Shown here piece after piece: positions 8,377 through 17,112 of a stretch of 64,000 nucleotides of DNA. The DNA is taken from positions 1 through 64,000 of the forward strand of contig NZ_LIWB01000013.1 of assembly GCF_001905725.1 (NCBI RefSeq), given 5' to 3'. Under the pieces are notes generated by a model. It was not told the origin of the DNA. It saw only the letters and a list, made by a program, of their open reading frames with translations, and did no database searches. A program made the translations under genes and the position numbers. Positions within the stretch are counted from its first letter, which is position 1; the number at the start of each line of letters is the position of its first letter. This DNA is from Streptomyces sp. CB02400. GTDB lineage: Bacteria > Actinomycetota > Actinomycetes > Streptomycetales > Streptomycetaceae.

Positions 8377-11300
8377 TCAGACCTGGACCGGCTTCGGCTC
8401 CTGGGGGGCCTCCCCCTGCGCGGAGACACCCTTCTTCGCCGCCCGCTTCTTCGCGCGCCGCTCCTTGCGGAGCTCCAGCATCGCGTAGAGCGTCGGGACC
8501 AGCAGCAGGGTGAGCAGGGTCGACGTGATCAGACCGCCGATCACCACGACCGCCAGCGGCTGGGCGATGAAGCCGCCCTCGCCGGTGACGCCCAGTGCCA
8601 TCGGGAGCAGGGCGAAGATGGTCGCCAGGGCCGTCATCAGGATCGGCCGCAGACGGTGGCGGCCCCCCTCCAGCACGGCCTCGACGACGCCGTAGCCCTG
8701 CTTGCGGTACTGGTTGATCAGGTCGATCAGCACGATCGCGTTGGTGACCACGATGCCGATCAGCATCAGCATGCCGATCATCGCCGGGACACCCATCGGG
8801 GTGCCGGTGACCAGCAGCAGGCCGATGGCGCCGGTCGCCGCGAACGGGATGGACACCAGCAGGATCAGCGGCTGGGCGAGCGACCGGAAGGTGCCGACCA
8901 GCAGCATGAAGACGATCGCGATCGCGGCCAGCATCGCCAGGGCCAGGTTGAGGAACGCCTCGTCCTGGTCCTCGGTCACGCCGCCGATCTCCGCCGTCGC
9001 GCCCGCGGGCAGCGTCAGCTCGTCGATCTTCTTCTGGAGGTCCATGCCCACGGCGCCGGTGTTGTCACCGGTCGGCTTCGCGGTGACGGTGGCCGAGCGC
9101 TGACCGTCGATCCGGGTCATGGAGACGGGGCCGTCCACCACCTCGACGGTGGCGATGTCGCCCAGCTTCACCGCGCCCAGGCGCAGGTTCCTCAGCTCGT
9201 CCACGGTGGTGGCCGGCTTCGCCGAACGGACGACGACGTCACGCTCGGTGTCGTCCAGGACGGCCTTGGCCGCCGGGGTGCCGCGCACCGCCTGGGCGAC
9301 GGCCCCACCGAGGGTCTGGTCGTTGAAACCTGCCTCGGCGGCCTTGTCGTTGGCCTTCACCGAGATACGGGGCACGCTCTGCGCCAGGTCGCTGGTGACG
9401 TCCGTGACGTCGTCCAGGGAGGCCACCGCGTCGCGGACCTGGTCCGCCGCCTTGCGCAGCGCCTGCGCGTCGGCCGCCTTGACGACGACGCTCAGGTCCT
9501 GGCTGCCGAAGCCGTCACCGGCCGCGATGGTGGTGGTGCCGATGCCGTCGAGCTTCTCCAGGCCCTTCTCGACGCTGTCCTGCACGTCCTCGGAGGACGC
9601 GCCGTCCTCCAGCATGACCTGGTACGTCGCCTGGTTGGTGTCCGTACCGCCGCCGAAGGCCGCCATCCAACCGGACGAGCCGATCGTCACCTGGTAGTCC
9701 TTGACGCCCTCGGTGTCGCCGAGCAGCTTCTCGACCTTCTCCGCCTGGTCGTCGGTCGCGGCCAGGCTGGTGCCGGGCTCCAGCTCCTGCCGGACGGTGA
9801 GGACCTGCTGCTCGCCCGCGTCGAAGAAGTTGGTCTTCAGCAGCGGCGCCATGGCGAACGTGGCGATCAGGACGACGACCGCGATGGCCACGCTGGTCAG
9901 CCTGCGCCGGGTGGCGAAGCGCAGCACGGGGACGTAGAGGCGCTGGAGGCGGCTCTTGGCCTCCTTCTCCTCGGCGATCCTGCGCGCCTCTTCGGCGTCC
10001 TCCGGGGTGCCCTTCGGGGCCCGCAGGAACCAGTACGACAGGACGGGCACGACCGTCAGCGACACCAGCAGGGACGCCAGCAGCGCCGCCGTGACGGTGA
10101 GGCTGAAGGAGCCGAACAGCTCGCCCACCATGCCGCCGACCAGGCCGATCGGCAGGAACACGGCGACCGTGGTGAGCGTCGAGGACGTCACCGCGCCGGC
10201 CACCTCACGCACCGCGTTCATGATCGCGGACTGGCGCTCCTCGCCGTAGCCGAGGTGCCGCTTGATGTTCTCCAGGACGACGATGGAGTCGTCCACGACC
10301 CGGCCGATGGCGATGGTCAGCGCGCCCAGCGTCAGCATGTTCAGCGACAGGTCGCGCGTCCACAGCACGATCAGGGCGAGCACCACGGACAGCGGGATGG
10401 AGACCGCCGTGACGAGGGTCGAGCGGACCGACGCCAGGAAGACCAGGATCACCAGGACCGCGAAGAGCAGACCGAGCGCGCCCTCGGTGGTGAGGCCCTC
10501 GATGGCCTTGGAGACCGCCGGGCCCTGGTCGCTGACGACGGTGAGGGTGGCCCCGTCACCGAGGTCCTCGCGCAGGTCGGGCAGCTTCTCCTGGACGGCC
10601 TCCGAGATGGCGACCGCGCTGCCGTCGTGGTCCATGGTCGCCATCACGGCGAGGCTCGGCTTGCCGTTGGTGCGGGTGAGGGAGTCGGCCCTGGCCTCCT
10701 CCTCCTTCACCGTGGCGACGTCCCCGAGGCGGACCGGATCGCCCTTGCCGGACTCGGCGGCGACCATCAGGTCCTCGATCTGCTTCAGCGAGGTGAAGCC
10801 GCCGCCGACCTGGACGGTGCGGTTGGCGCCGTCCTCGTCGAAGGAGCCGGCCGGGACGGTCGCGCCGCCGGCCTGGAGGGCCGTCGACAGCGACTGGGCG
10901 GTGAGACCGGCCTTCGCCAGCTTCGCGTCGTCGGGGGTGACGGTGACCTGGACGTCGCGCACGCCGTCCACGGTGACCTGGCCGACGCCGTCGATGCCCT
11001 CCAGCTCGGGCACCACGGTCCGGTCGAGCCGGTCGGCGAGCGCCTGCTGGTCCTGGCCGGAGGTGACGGCGAGGACGACGGTCGGGATGTCGTCCGTGGA
11101 ACCGGCGACGACCTGCGGGTCGACGTCGTCCGGGAGGCGGGCGCCGGCCCGGTTGACGGCCTGCTGGACGTCGGCGACGAGCTGCTGGGTGTCGTTGCCG
11201 TAGTCGAAGGACGCCATGATCACGGCGTTGCCCTCGCTCGCCGTCGAGGTGACGCCGGAGATGCCGTCGACGGCCTCCAGGCTGTCCTCGATGGGTTCGA

Positions 11301-11493
11301 CGACCTGCTTCTCGACCACGTCCGGGGAGGCGCCCTGGTACGGGGCGATCACGGACACCATGGGCAGTTCGATGGTCGGCAGCAGCTGCTGTTTGAGCTG
11401 GGGTATCGCGATCGCCCCGAAGACGAGCGCGATGATCGACATCAGTCCGATCAGCGCCCGTTGCGCGAGGCTGAATCTGGACAGCCAGGACAT
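8377..11493 (-). CDS. AcrB-like RND efflux transporter (HAE1-type)
   Basis: 1038-aa inner-membrane RND pump. The protein begins with TM1 (SLAQRALIGLMSIIALVFG), has two large extracytoplasmic porter loops (about 35-330 and 555-840) and twelve predicted helices. TM4 carries the paired aspartates of the proton relay in GRVVDDSIVVLEN. The C-terminus is Lys/Arg-rich. ATG 11493 fits the conserved first helix; an upstream open extension has no family similarity. Export of small molecules driven by the proton gradient is expected, but the substrate is unknown. No periplasmic adaptor or outer-membrane partner is nearby, as expected for a monoderm. It lies 164 bases downstream of a NarL-type two-component system on the same strand, which may control it. 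Confidence 0.92.
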   Translation of the reverse strand: MSWLSRFSLAQRALIGLMSIIALVFGAIAIPQLKQQLLPTIELPMVSVIAPYQGASPDVVEKQVVEPIEDSLEAVDGISGVTSTASEGNAVIMASFDYGNDTQQLVADVQQAVNRAGARLPDDVDPQVVAGSTDDIPTVVLAVTSGQDQQALADRLDRTVVPELEGIDGVGQVTVDGVRDVQVTVTPDDAKLAKAGLTAQSLSTALQAGGATVPAGSFDEDGANRTVQVGGGFTSLKQIEDLMVAAESGKGDPVRLGDVATVKEEEARADSLTRTNGKPSLAVMATMDHDGSAVAISEAVQEKLPDLREDLGDGATLTVVSDQGPAVSKAIEGLTTEGALGLLFAVLVILVFLASVRSTLVTAVSIPLSVVLALIVLWTRDLSLNMLTLGALTIAIGRVVDDSIVVLENIKRHLGYGEERQSAIMNAVREVAGAVTSSTLTTVAVFLPIGLVGGMVGELFGSFSLTVTAALLASLLVSLTVVPVLSYWFLRAPKGTPEDAEEARRIAEEKEAKSRLQRLYVPVLRFATRRRLTSVAIAVVVLIATFAMAPLLKTNFFDAGEQQVLTVRQELEPGTSLAATDDQAEKVEKLLGDTEGVKDYQVTIGSSGWMAAFGGGTDTNQATYQVMLEDGASSEDVQDSVEKGLEKLDGIGTTTIAAGDGFGSQDLSVVVKAADAQALRKAADQVRDAVASLDDVTDVTSDLAQSVPRISVKANDKAAEAGFNDQTLGGAVAQAVRGTPAAKAVLDDTERDVVVRSAKPATTVDELRNLRLGAVKLGDIATVEVVDGPVSMTRIDGQRSATVTAKPTGDNTGAVGMDLQKKIDELTLPAGATAEIGGVTEDQDEAFLNLALAMLAAIAIVFMLLVGTFRSLAQPLILLVSIPFAATGAIGLLLVTGTPMGVPAMIGMLMLIGIVVTNAIVLIDLINQYRKQGYGVVEAVLEGGRHRLRPILMTALATIFALLPMALGVTGEGGFIAQPLAVVVIGGLITSTLLTLLLVPTLYAMLELRKERRAKKRAAKKGVSAQGEAPQEPKPVQV

Positions 11494-11657
11494 GGTCAGG
11501 GTCTCTTTTCCGTGGAGCGGCAGAAGTCCGGCAAGCGGGCGCGCGCACAAGTGGGCGCCCGCTCTACACCCTGAGCCATCGCCGGGGGCCGATCCGTAGC
11601 CCCGAGGTCCCATCCCTTATACGGCGCATACTCCCGCCGCAGTACGCCCCGCGGAGC

Positions 11658-12341
11658 TCACTCCACCCTTGGGCGGACCAGCCCCGACTCGTAGGCGGTG
11701 ACCACCAGCTGGGCCCGGTCGCGGGCGCCCAGCTTGGCCATGGCCCGGTTGACGTGGGTCTTCACGGTGAGCGGGCTGACCTCCAGGCGTTCGGCGATCT
11801 CGTCGTTGGAGTGGCCGCCGGCGACCTGGACCAGCACCTCGCGCTCGCGCACGGTGAGCGACTCGAGCCGCTCGGCGCGGGCCGGGTCGTGGTCGGCCTC
11901 GGACGTGCCCTCCTGGGCGAGGAAACGGGCGATCAGGCCCTTGGTGGCCACCGGGGACAGCAGGGCCTCTCCCCCGGCGGCGATCCGGATGGCGTTCAGC
12001 ATCTCCTCGGGCTCGGAGCCCTTGCCGAGGAAGCCGGAGGCGCCGGCCCGCAGCGACTGCACCACGTAGTCGTCGACCTCGAAGGTCGTCAGGATCACCA
12101 CCCGGACCCCGGCGAGCTCCGGGTCCGCGCTGATCATGCGGGTGGCGGCGAGTCCGTCGGTGCCGGGCATCCGGATGTCCATGAGGACGACGTCCGCGCG
12201 CTGCTCCCGGGCCAGCCGGACCGCCTCCGCGCCGTCGGCCGCCTCCCCCACCACCTCCATGTCCGGCTCGGAGTCGACGAGCACCCGGAAGGCGCTGCGC
12301 AGCAGTGCCTGGTCGTCGGCGAGCAGGACACGGATCGTCAT
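11658..12341 (-). CDS. NarL/LuxR-family response regulator
   Basis: 227 aa. The receiver domain (1-120) has the acidic pair at Asp9/Asp10, phospho-acceptor Asp55 in VVLMDIRMPG and the conserved Lys in LGKGSEP. It is followed by a LuxR-type HTH (LTVREREVL ... SNDEIAERLEVSPLTVKTHV). I prefer ATG 12341, with GGAG eight bases upstream, which begins at the conserved first strand. A GTG at 12371 overlaps the kinase stop as GTGA and would add ten residues. Partner of the kinase just upstream. Together with PspA and PspAA upstream and the RND pump downstream this resembles a LiaRS-type envelope-stress system; that role is inferred from context. Confidence 0.93.
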   Translation of the reverse strand: MTIRVLLADDQALLRSAFRVLVDSEPDMEVVGEAADGAEAVRLAREQRADVVLMDIRMPGTDGLAATRMISADPELAGVRVVILTTFEVDDYVVQSLRAGASGFLGKGSEPEEMLNAIRIAAGGEALLSPVATKGLIARFLAQEGTSEADHDPARAERLESLTVREREVLVQVAGGHSNDEIAERLEVSPLTVKTHVNRAMAKLGARDRAQLVVTAYESGLVRPRVE

Positions 12342-12367
12342 ACGGGCTCCAGCGGGGTGATCGGTGG

Positions 12368-13591
12368 TCACGGGCCGCTGTCCTGAGCGGCGGACGTACG
12401 GGTCTTGACGGGCAGGATCGCATGGACGCGGAAACCGCCGCCGTAGCGGGGGCCGGTGGTGAGGGTGCCGCGCAGCGCGGTGACGCGTTCGCGCATGCCG
12501 AGCAGTCCGTGCCCGCCGCCGGGGGTGTGGTCCTGGTCCTCGCCGGTGCCGTCGTCGAGGACGGTGATCTCGATGTGGGGTCCGACGCGTACGACGCTGA
12601 CCTCGGCCCTCGCGTCGGTGCCTGCGTGCTTCTGCACGTTGGTCAGGGCCTCCTGGATGATCCGGTACGCGGCCAGGTCGACGGCGGCGGGCAGGTCGAC
12701 GCCCTCGTCACCACGGGCGACCTCGACGCGCAGTCCGGCGCTGCGGAAGGTGCCGGTGAGTTCGTCGAGGCGGTCCAGTCCCGGCGCGGGTTCGGTGGGG
12801 GCCTCCGGGTCGCCGGACTGGCGCAGCAGACCGACGGTGGCCCGCAGCTCGCCGAGCGCGGAGCGGCTGGCCTCGCGGACGTGGGCGAGGGCCTCCTTGG
12901 CCTGGTCGGGCCGCTTGTCCATGACATGGGCGGCGACCCCGGCCTGGACGTTGACCAGGGCGATGTGGTGGGCGACCACGTCGTGCAGATCGCGGGCGAT
13001 GCGCAGGCGCTCCTCGGCGACCCGGCGGCGGGCCTCCTCCTCGCGGGTGCGCTCGGCCCGTTCGGCGCGTTCCCGGATGGCCTGGACGAAGGCGCGGCGG
13101 CTGCGGACCGCGTCCCCGGCGGTGGCGCCGATGCCGGTCCAGGCGAAGATCGCCAGGTTCTCCTGGGCGTACCAGGGCAGGGGGCCGACCGCCATCGCGG
13201 CTCCGGTGAGGACGGTCATGGTGAGCAGGCCGATCCGCCAGGTGGTGGGGCGGTCGGTGGTGGAGGCGACGGTGTAGAGCGCGATCACGGCGCACATGGC
13301 GACGGGGGCGCGGGGGTCGCCGGTGACGGACTCCGCGACGGAGAAGCCGCCGGCGAGGGCGAGGACCGTACGGGGGGCGCGGCGGCGGAAGACCAGCGCC
13401 GCGGCGCCGAGGGTCATGAGGACGAGGCTGAGCGGGTCGGGGGTGCGCAGGCCCCATTTGACGCCCTCGGGGCCGTGGGGGTCGACGAAGGAGCCGGCGA
13501 CCATGCATATGAGGACGCCTGCGGCGAGGGCCGCGTCCAGTGCGAAGGGGTGTGCCCGTGCTCGGCACCGGGCGCGGGTCAGGGTGCTCAC
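12368..13591 (-). CDS. Sensor histidine kinase, NarX/DesK-type (HisKA_3)
   Basis: 407-aa membrane kinase. Several hydrophobic helices fill residues 15-155 with short loops, so sensing is probably within or at the membrane. The dimerisation/phospho-acceptor helix has IARDLHDVVAHH with His203, and the ATP-binding domain ends with GGGHGLLGMRERV. The GTG start at 13591 is the first one consistent with the membrane domain. Its stop overlaps a possible start of the response-regulator gene, so the two are co-transcribed. PspAA lies 200 bases upstream on the same strand; a repeat element sits in that gap. Confidence 0.92.
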   Translation of the reverse strand: MSTLTRARCRARAHPFALDAALAAGVLICMVAGSFVDPHGPEGVKWGLRTPDPLSLVLMTLGAAALVFRRRAPRTVLALAGGFSVAESVTGDPRAPVAMCAVIALYTVASTTDRPTTWRIGLLTMTVLTGAAMAVGPLPWYAQENLAIFAWTGIGATAGDAVRSRRAFVQAIRERAERAERTREEEARRRVAEERLRIARDLHDVVAHHIALVNVQAGVAAHVMDKRPDQAKEALAHVREASRSALGELRATVGLLRQSGDPEAPTEPAPGLDRLDELTGTFRSAGLRVEVARGDEGVDLPAAVDLAAYRIIQEALTNVQKHAGTDARAEVSVVRVGPHIEITVLDDGTGEDQDHTPGGGHGLLGMRERVTALRGTLTTGPRYGGGFRVHAILPVKTRTSAAQDSGP

Positions 13592-13685
13592 GGGTGTTCA
13601 CGGTAGCCGGGGGCCGGCGTCCGGCCCGGATGGCGACCGGGGTGCTCCGGCCCGGGTGGGGTCGCGCAGCCCGGCGTTTGCGGGG

Positions 13686-13765
13686 TGCCTCCCCCACTCT
13701 CGGCTTCGCTCGAGCGGGAGGTACCCCCACCGCCCACCCGTGCCGCCCTGCGGCACGATTGCCCG
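13686..13765. repeat. Modular hairpin repeat (copy 1)
   Basis: GTGCCTCCCCCACTC ... GAGCGGGAGGTACCCCCAC is followed by CGCCCACCCGTGCCGCCCTG and a CGGCACGATTGCCCGCAG end. The same modules recur at 43431-43505 in a different arrangement, where the GGTACCTCC module appears inside the GTGCCGCC/GGCAC hairpin. It is a Streptomyces-type intergenic repeat, located here between pspAA and the kinase gene. Confidence 0.75.
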
Positions 13766-13791
13766 CAGTTGCGCGGGGCTGCTGCCCGCAG

Positions 13792-14076
13792 TTATGTCGT
13801 ACCCGGGATCAGGCCGTCGTCGCTCAGGAGGTCCTGGACCTCCTCGAGCGTCGCGTCGGGGGACGGGAGGATCAGGTCGGAGGGCTCCAGGGAGTCGTCC
13901 GGCAGGGGCTCGCCGAGTTCGTGGACCTTGGCCAGCAGCGCCTTCAAGGTCGCGCGGAAGCCCGGCCCGTCGCCGTTCTCCATCTCGGCGAGCAGTTCCT
14001 CGTCCAGCTTGTCCAGCTCGGCGAGCCGGCTCTCGGCCAGCGTCACCTGCCCCTCCCCCATGATCCGTACGATCAT
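13792..14076 (-). CDS. PspA-associated protein PspAA
   Basis: 94-aa cytoplasmic protein that starts MIVRIMGEGQVTLAESRL and has an acidic helical body (KLDEELLAEMENGD). It matches the PspAA family found next to PspA in actinobacteria, where it is thought to work with PspA in the membrane-stress response. ATG 14076 has GAGGAGGG upstream. It begins 20 bases after the pspA stop on the same strand, so the two are in one operon. The C-terminal residues 55-94 are rich in Asp/Glu and probably bind a partner; no catalytic motif is visible. Confidence 0.87.
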   Translation of the reverse strand: MIVRIMGEGQVTLAESRLAELDKLDEELLAEMENGDGPGFRATLKALLAKVHELGEPLPDDSLEPSDLILPSPDATLEEVQDLLSDDGLIPGTT

Positions 14077-14096
14077 GTCGCCCTCCTCGGCGTGGG

Positions 14097-14894
14097 CTAC
14101 TGCTTGTCGAAGCGCGGAGTGTCCTGCGGCTGCTGCTGAGACTGCTGCCGGCCGTTTCCGCCTTCGATGGCCTGCTGTCCACCCGTGGGACCGCCGGCCA
14201 GCTCGGCCTTCATGCGCTGCAGTTCCAGCTCTACATCCGTACCACCGGAGAGCCGGTCCAGCTCGGCCTGGATGTCGTCCTTGTGCATGCCGGACTGGTC
14301 GTCGAGGGCGCCGGAGGCGAGCAGTTCGTCGATCGCGCCGGCCCGCGCCTGGAGCTGGGCGGTCTTGTCCTCGGCCCGCTGGATCGCCATCCCGACGTCG
14401 CCCATCTCCTCGGAGATGCCGGAGAAGGCCTCGCCGATCCGGGTCTGCGCCTGGGCGGCGGTGTACGTGGCCTTGATGGTCTCCTTCTTGGTGCGGAAGG
14501 CGTCCACCTTGGCCTGGAGGCGCTGGGCCGCGAGGGTGAGCTTCTCCTCCTCGCCCTGCAGCGTGGCGTGCTGCGTCTCCAGGTCCGTCACCTGCTGCTG
14601 GAGCGCGGCGCGGCGGGAGAGCGCCTCACGGGCCAGGTCCTCGCGGCCGAGCGCGAGCGCCTTGCGGCCCTGGTCCTCCAGCTTGCCCGACTGGGACTGG
14701 AGCTGGTTGAGCTGGAGCTCCAGGCGCTTGCGCGAGGTGGCCACGTCGGCGACACCCCGGCGGACCTTCTGGAGCAGCTCCAGCTGCTTCTGGTACGAGT
14801 AATCGAGGGTCTCGCGCGGGTCCTCGGCCCGGTCAAGGGCCTTGTTCGCCTTCGCGCGGAAGATCATCCCCATACGCTTCATGACACCGCTCAT
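14097..14894 (-). CDS. pspA: Phage-shock protein A (PspA/IM30/Vipp1 family)
   Basis: 265-aa peripheral membrane protein expected to form coiled-coil rings or filaments that shore up damaged membranes. After an amphipathic start (MKRMGMIFRAKANKALDRAE) almost the whole chain to about residue 225 is predicted coiled coil. The C-terminal tail is Gln/Gly-rich (QQSQQQPQD), a Streptomyces feature. ATG 14894 is chosen because the family starts at or near MSGVMKRMG; ATG 14882 is also possible. It heads a minus-strand run with pspAA, a two-component system and an RND pump. The 295-base upstream gap is shared with the divergent DUF3043 gene and contains CTCCC-N11-GGGAG at 15025-15045, a possible operator. 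Confidence 0.94.
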   Translation of the reverse strand: MSGVMKRMGMIFRAKANKALDRAEDPRETLDYSYQKQLELLQKVRRGVADVATSRKRLELQLNQLQSQSGKLEDQGRKALALGREDLAREALSRRAALQQQVTDLETQHATLQGEEEKLTLAAQRLQAKVDAFRTKKETIKATYTAAQAQTRIGEAFSGISEEMGDVGMAIQRAEDKTAQLQARAGAIDELLASGALDDQSGMHKDDIQAELDRLSGGTDVELELQRMKAELAGGPTGGQQAIEGGNGRQQSQQQPQDTPRFDKQ

Positions 14895-15189
14895 GGGCTT
14901 CGCGCGCCCCCTTCTGACCGACTCCAGCTCCAGCACCTGCGACAGAACCCACAGTACGGGCCCCACATCCATTACCGCACTGTTCGGGGACGGATGCGCT
15001 CATCCCCAAGGACGACTGAGTACCCTCCCGATCCGGCGTAGGGAGTAGGTGGTCCCCGGGGCCGGCCGACCGGACCACCCGGAGGCCCGCACAACGTCCC
15101 CCTCTGTCCTATTGGAGACGTCCGGTGTTGCCGGATCGTTCCCCATGGGGCTGGGGTCCAACCCCGGGCACCCCGTACCCTTGGGTTTT

Positions 15190-15789
15190 GTGTTCCGTAG
15201 CCGCGCCAAGGAAGAGAAGGCATCGGTCGCCGACAAGGCGACGGTGACCGACTCCAAGCAGACCCGTCACCCGGAGGCCCCGAAGGGCCGCCCCACGCCC
15301 AAGCGGAGCGTGGCCCAGTCGCAGCGCCGCAGCGTCGCCAATACGACGATGACGCGCAAGGAGGCCGCCAAGCGGCAGCGCGAGGAGCGCCGTGCCGCGA
15401 TGGAGCGTCAGCGCCAGGCGCTGGCCAGCGGCGACGAGCGCTATCTGCCCGCCCGCGACAAGGGGCCGGTGCGCCGGTTCGCGCGGGACTTCGTGGACTC
15501 GCGGTTCAACATCGCGGAGTACTTCCTGCCGATGGCCGTGATCATCCTGGTGATGAGCATGATCCAGGTGCCGCAGCTTCAGAACGTCGCGCTGCTGCTG
15601 TGGCTCGTGGTGATCGTGATGATCGTCCTCGACTCGATCGTGACCGGGTTCCGGCTGAAGAAGCGGCTGGCGGAGCGCTTCCCCGACGACCGCCGACGCG
15701 GCGCGGTGGCCTACGCGCTGATGCGCTCGCTCCAGATGCGCCGACTGCGGCTGCCCAAGCCCCAGGTCAAGCGCGGGGAGCGGCCCTGA
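15190..15789 (+). CDS. DUF3043 membrane protein
   Basis: 199 aa. The N-terminal half is very basic and charged (KEEKASVADKATVTD ... KRSVAQSQRRSVAN ... RKEAAKRQREERRAA). Two adjacent membrane helices (about 120-138 and 144-163) follow, then a basic C-terminus, so both ends should be cytoplasmic. This is the actinobacterial DUF3043 family of unknown function. GTG 15190 begins at the conserved FRSRAKEEK. There is no Shine-Dalgarno, and TACCCT lies eight bases upstream, so a leaderless mRNA is likely. The stop TGA is part of CTGA, which probably begins the next gene. Confidence 0.88.
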   Translation: MFRSRAKEEKASVADKATVTDSKQTRHPEAPKGRPTPKRSVAQSQRRSVANTTMTRKEAAKRQREERRAAMERQRQALASGDERYLPARDKGPVRRFARDFVDSRFNIAEYFLPMAVIILVMSMIQVPQLQNVALLLWLVVIVMIVLDSIVTGFRLKKRLAERFPDDRRRGAVAYALMRSLQMRRLRLPKPQVKRGERP

Positions 15790-16517
15790 GCGCCACGCTC
15801 AGCGGGCTCAGTGGGCTCTCCGGGCTGCGTGACGTCGTCCGGCAGGAGCTGGTGGCCCGCCAGCTGGAGGAACAGATAGCGGGGCGCTTCGCGGTCGGAC
15901 GACGGCTGCGGGTGCTCGACGTCGGCATGGGCCGGGGCGCGCAGGCGCTCTGGCTCGCCCGCGCCGGCCACCAGGTGACCGGCGTCGAACAGGACGCGGC
16001 GATGATCGCCGCCGCGCGGGAGGCCCTCGCCGGGCAACCGGAGGGCATCCGGGAGCGGATGCGGATCGTCGAGGGCGCCGCCGGCGACACCGGTGTGCAT
16101 TTCCTGCCGGGCAGCTTCGACGTGGTGCTCTGTCATGACGTGCTCATGTACGTCGAGGAGCCGGACGCGCTGCTGGCGGGGCTGGCCCGGATGCTGGCGC
16201 CCGGCGGACTGCTGTCCCTGCTGGTGCGCAACGGCGACGCGCCGGCGATGCGGGCGGGCCTGCGCGGCGACTGGGCGGAGGCGCTGGCGGCCTTCGACAC
16301 GGAGTCGTACCGGCTGAAGCGGCTGACGGCGACGCTCGCGGGGATCGGGGCGCCGCTGCACACCTGGTACGGCGTACGGGTCTTCACGGACACGGCGGCG
16401 GACGACGCGGTCCCGGACGACCTGGACGCCCTGCTCACCCTCGAGGACCGGGCCGGCCGCACGGACCCGTACCGGGGTGTGGCGGCGCTGCTGCACCTGT
16501 GCGGGGTCCGGGGCTGA
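15786..16517 (+). CDS. Class I SAM-dependent methyltransferase
   Basis: About 243 aa with a Rossmann methyltransferase fold: motif I LRVLDVGMGRGAQALWLA, acidic loop TGVEQDAAM, motif IV FDVVLCHDVLMYV and post-IV LARMLAPGGLLSLL. The target is not evident. The start is unusual. The conserved body begins SGLRDVVRQEL, and the only codon that puts the start after the upstream stop region with a good ribosome site (GGGGAG at 15776-15781) is CTG at 15786, overlapping the DUF3043 stop as CTGA. The next normal start in frame, GTG 15852, would remove 22 residues just ahead of motif I. It is co-transcribed with the DUF3043 gene. Confidence 0.85.
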   Translation: MSATLSGLSGLSGLRDVVRQELVARQLEEQIAGRFAVGRRLRVLDVGMGRGAQALWLARAGHQVTGVEQDAAMIAAAREALAGQPEGIRERMRIVEGAAGDTGVHFLPGSFDVVLCHDVLMYVEEPDALLAGLARMLAPGGLLSLLVRNGDAPAMRAGLRGDWAEALAAFDTESYRLKRLTATLAGIGAPLHTWYGVRVFTDTAADDAVPDDLDALLTLEDRAGRTDPYRGVAALLHLCGVRG

Positions 16518-16550
16518 GACCTCGGCACCGGACGGGCGGGCGCCGCGCTT

Positions 16551-16719
16551 TCCTCGCCCCCGCCGCCCCTTCCCGTCCCTCCCTGGGGGCTGCGCCCCCA
16601 GACCCCCTTCGCGCAGTTCCCCGCGCCCCTATATGCCCAGACCCCCTTCGCGCCCACGCGGCGGAGCCGCATAGCGGCACAGCCCCGCGCCCCTTCAGGG
16701 GCGCGGGGAACCGCGCGAA
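16551..16719. repeat. Composite GC-rich intergenic repeat
   Basis: The 298-base gap 16518-16815 between convergent genes is largely repeat. It has CCTGGGGGCTGCGCCCCCAG (a hairpin at about 16583-16601), CCCCCTTCGCGCAGTTCCCCGCGCCCCT, CGCCCACGCGGCGGAGCCGCAT and a final CCCGCGCCCCTTCAGGGGCGCGGGG hairpin. The same modules are found at 32671-32800 and 36880-36970. The hairpins probably end transcription from both sides. Confidence 0.85.
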
Positions 16720-16815
16720 CAACCACCCACCCACCCGCGCGTCCGGGGTCAAAGGGGCAGCGCCCCTTGGGAACGGGCGGCGGGGAGCCGAGCCCTCCGG
16801 CTCAGTTCCCCGGGT

Positions 16816-17028
16816 TCACGCCTCTTCCGCGTGGAGGCTCATCGGGCCGTAGATCTCCGTGGTGTCCTCCAGCAGCCGCACCTGGTCGGCGCCGCCCTCC
16901 GCGAGAGCCTTCCAGTGCTCCCCGATCCAGGACTCGGCATCCCCCTGTGTGGGGAACTCCTCCGGCGGCACCGCGGGCTCGACCTGCGTCCCGTCGGCCT
17001 TCTCGAACCGCCACGTCCATGCCGCCAT
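16816..17028 (-). CDS. Small conserved hypothetical protein, 70 aa
   Basis: Soluble acidic protein starting AAWTWRFEKADG and containing FPTQGDAESWIGEHWKALAEGG and QVRLLEDTTEIYG, with two tryptophan-containing motifs. This looks like the small Streptomyces family with an 'SEWIGE' helix of unknown function. No membrane segment or metal site is visible. ATG 17028 has a strong GGGAGG seven bases upstream. It stands alone, divergent from cobU and convergent with the methyltransferase, with a repeat element between. Confidence 0.82.
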   Translation of the reverse strand: MAAWTWRFEKADGTQVEPAVPPEEFPTQGDAESWIGEHWKALAEGGADQVRLLEDTTEIYGPMSLHAEEA

Positions 17029-17112
17029 GTACGCCTCCCAAGAGTGTGATCACACCGGACTTAAAGCCTAGTCGGACGGGCAGTCACCGTGGGGGCAGGT
17101 GAGAATCGGGGC

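Noticed and set aside
7207..11574. Very long open frame on the plus strand (about 1455 codons) across nadA and the RND gene
   Set aside because: It is the shadow of real genes with high GC at third positions; the translation is low-complexity Gly/Arg/His and matches no family, whereas nadA and the RND gene carry clear motifs.
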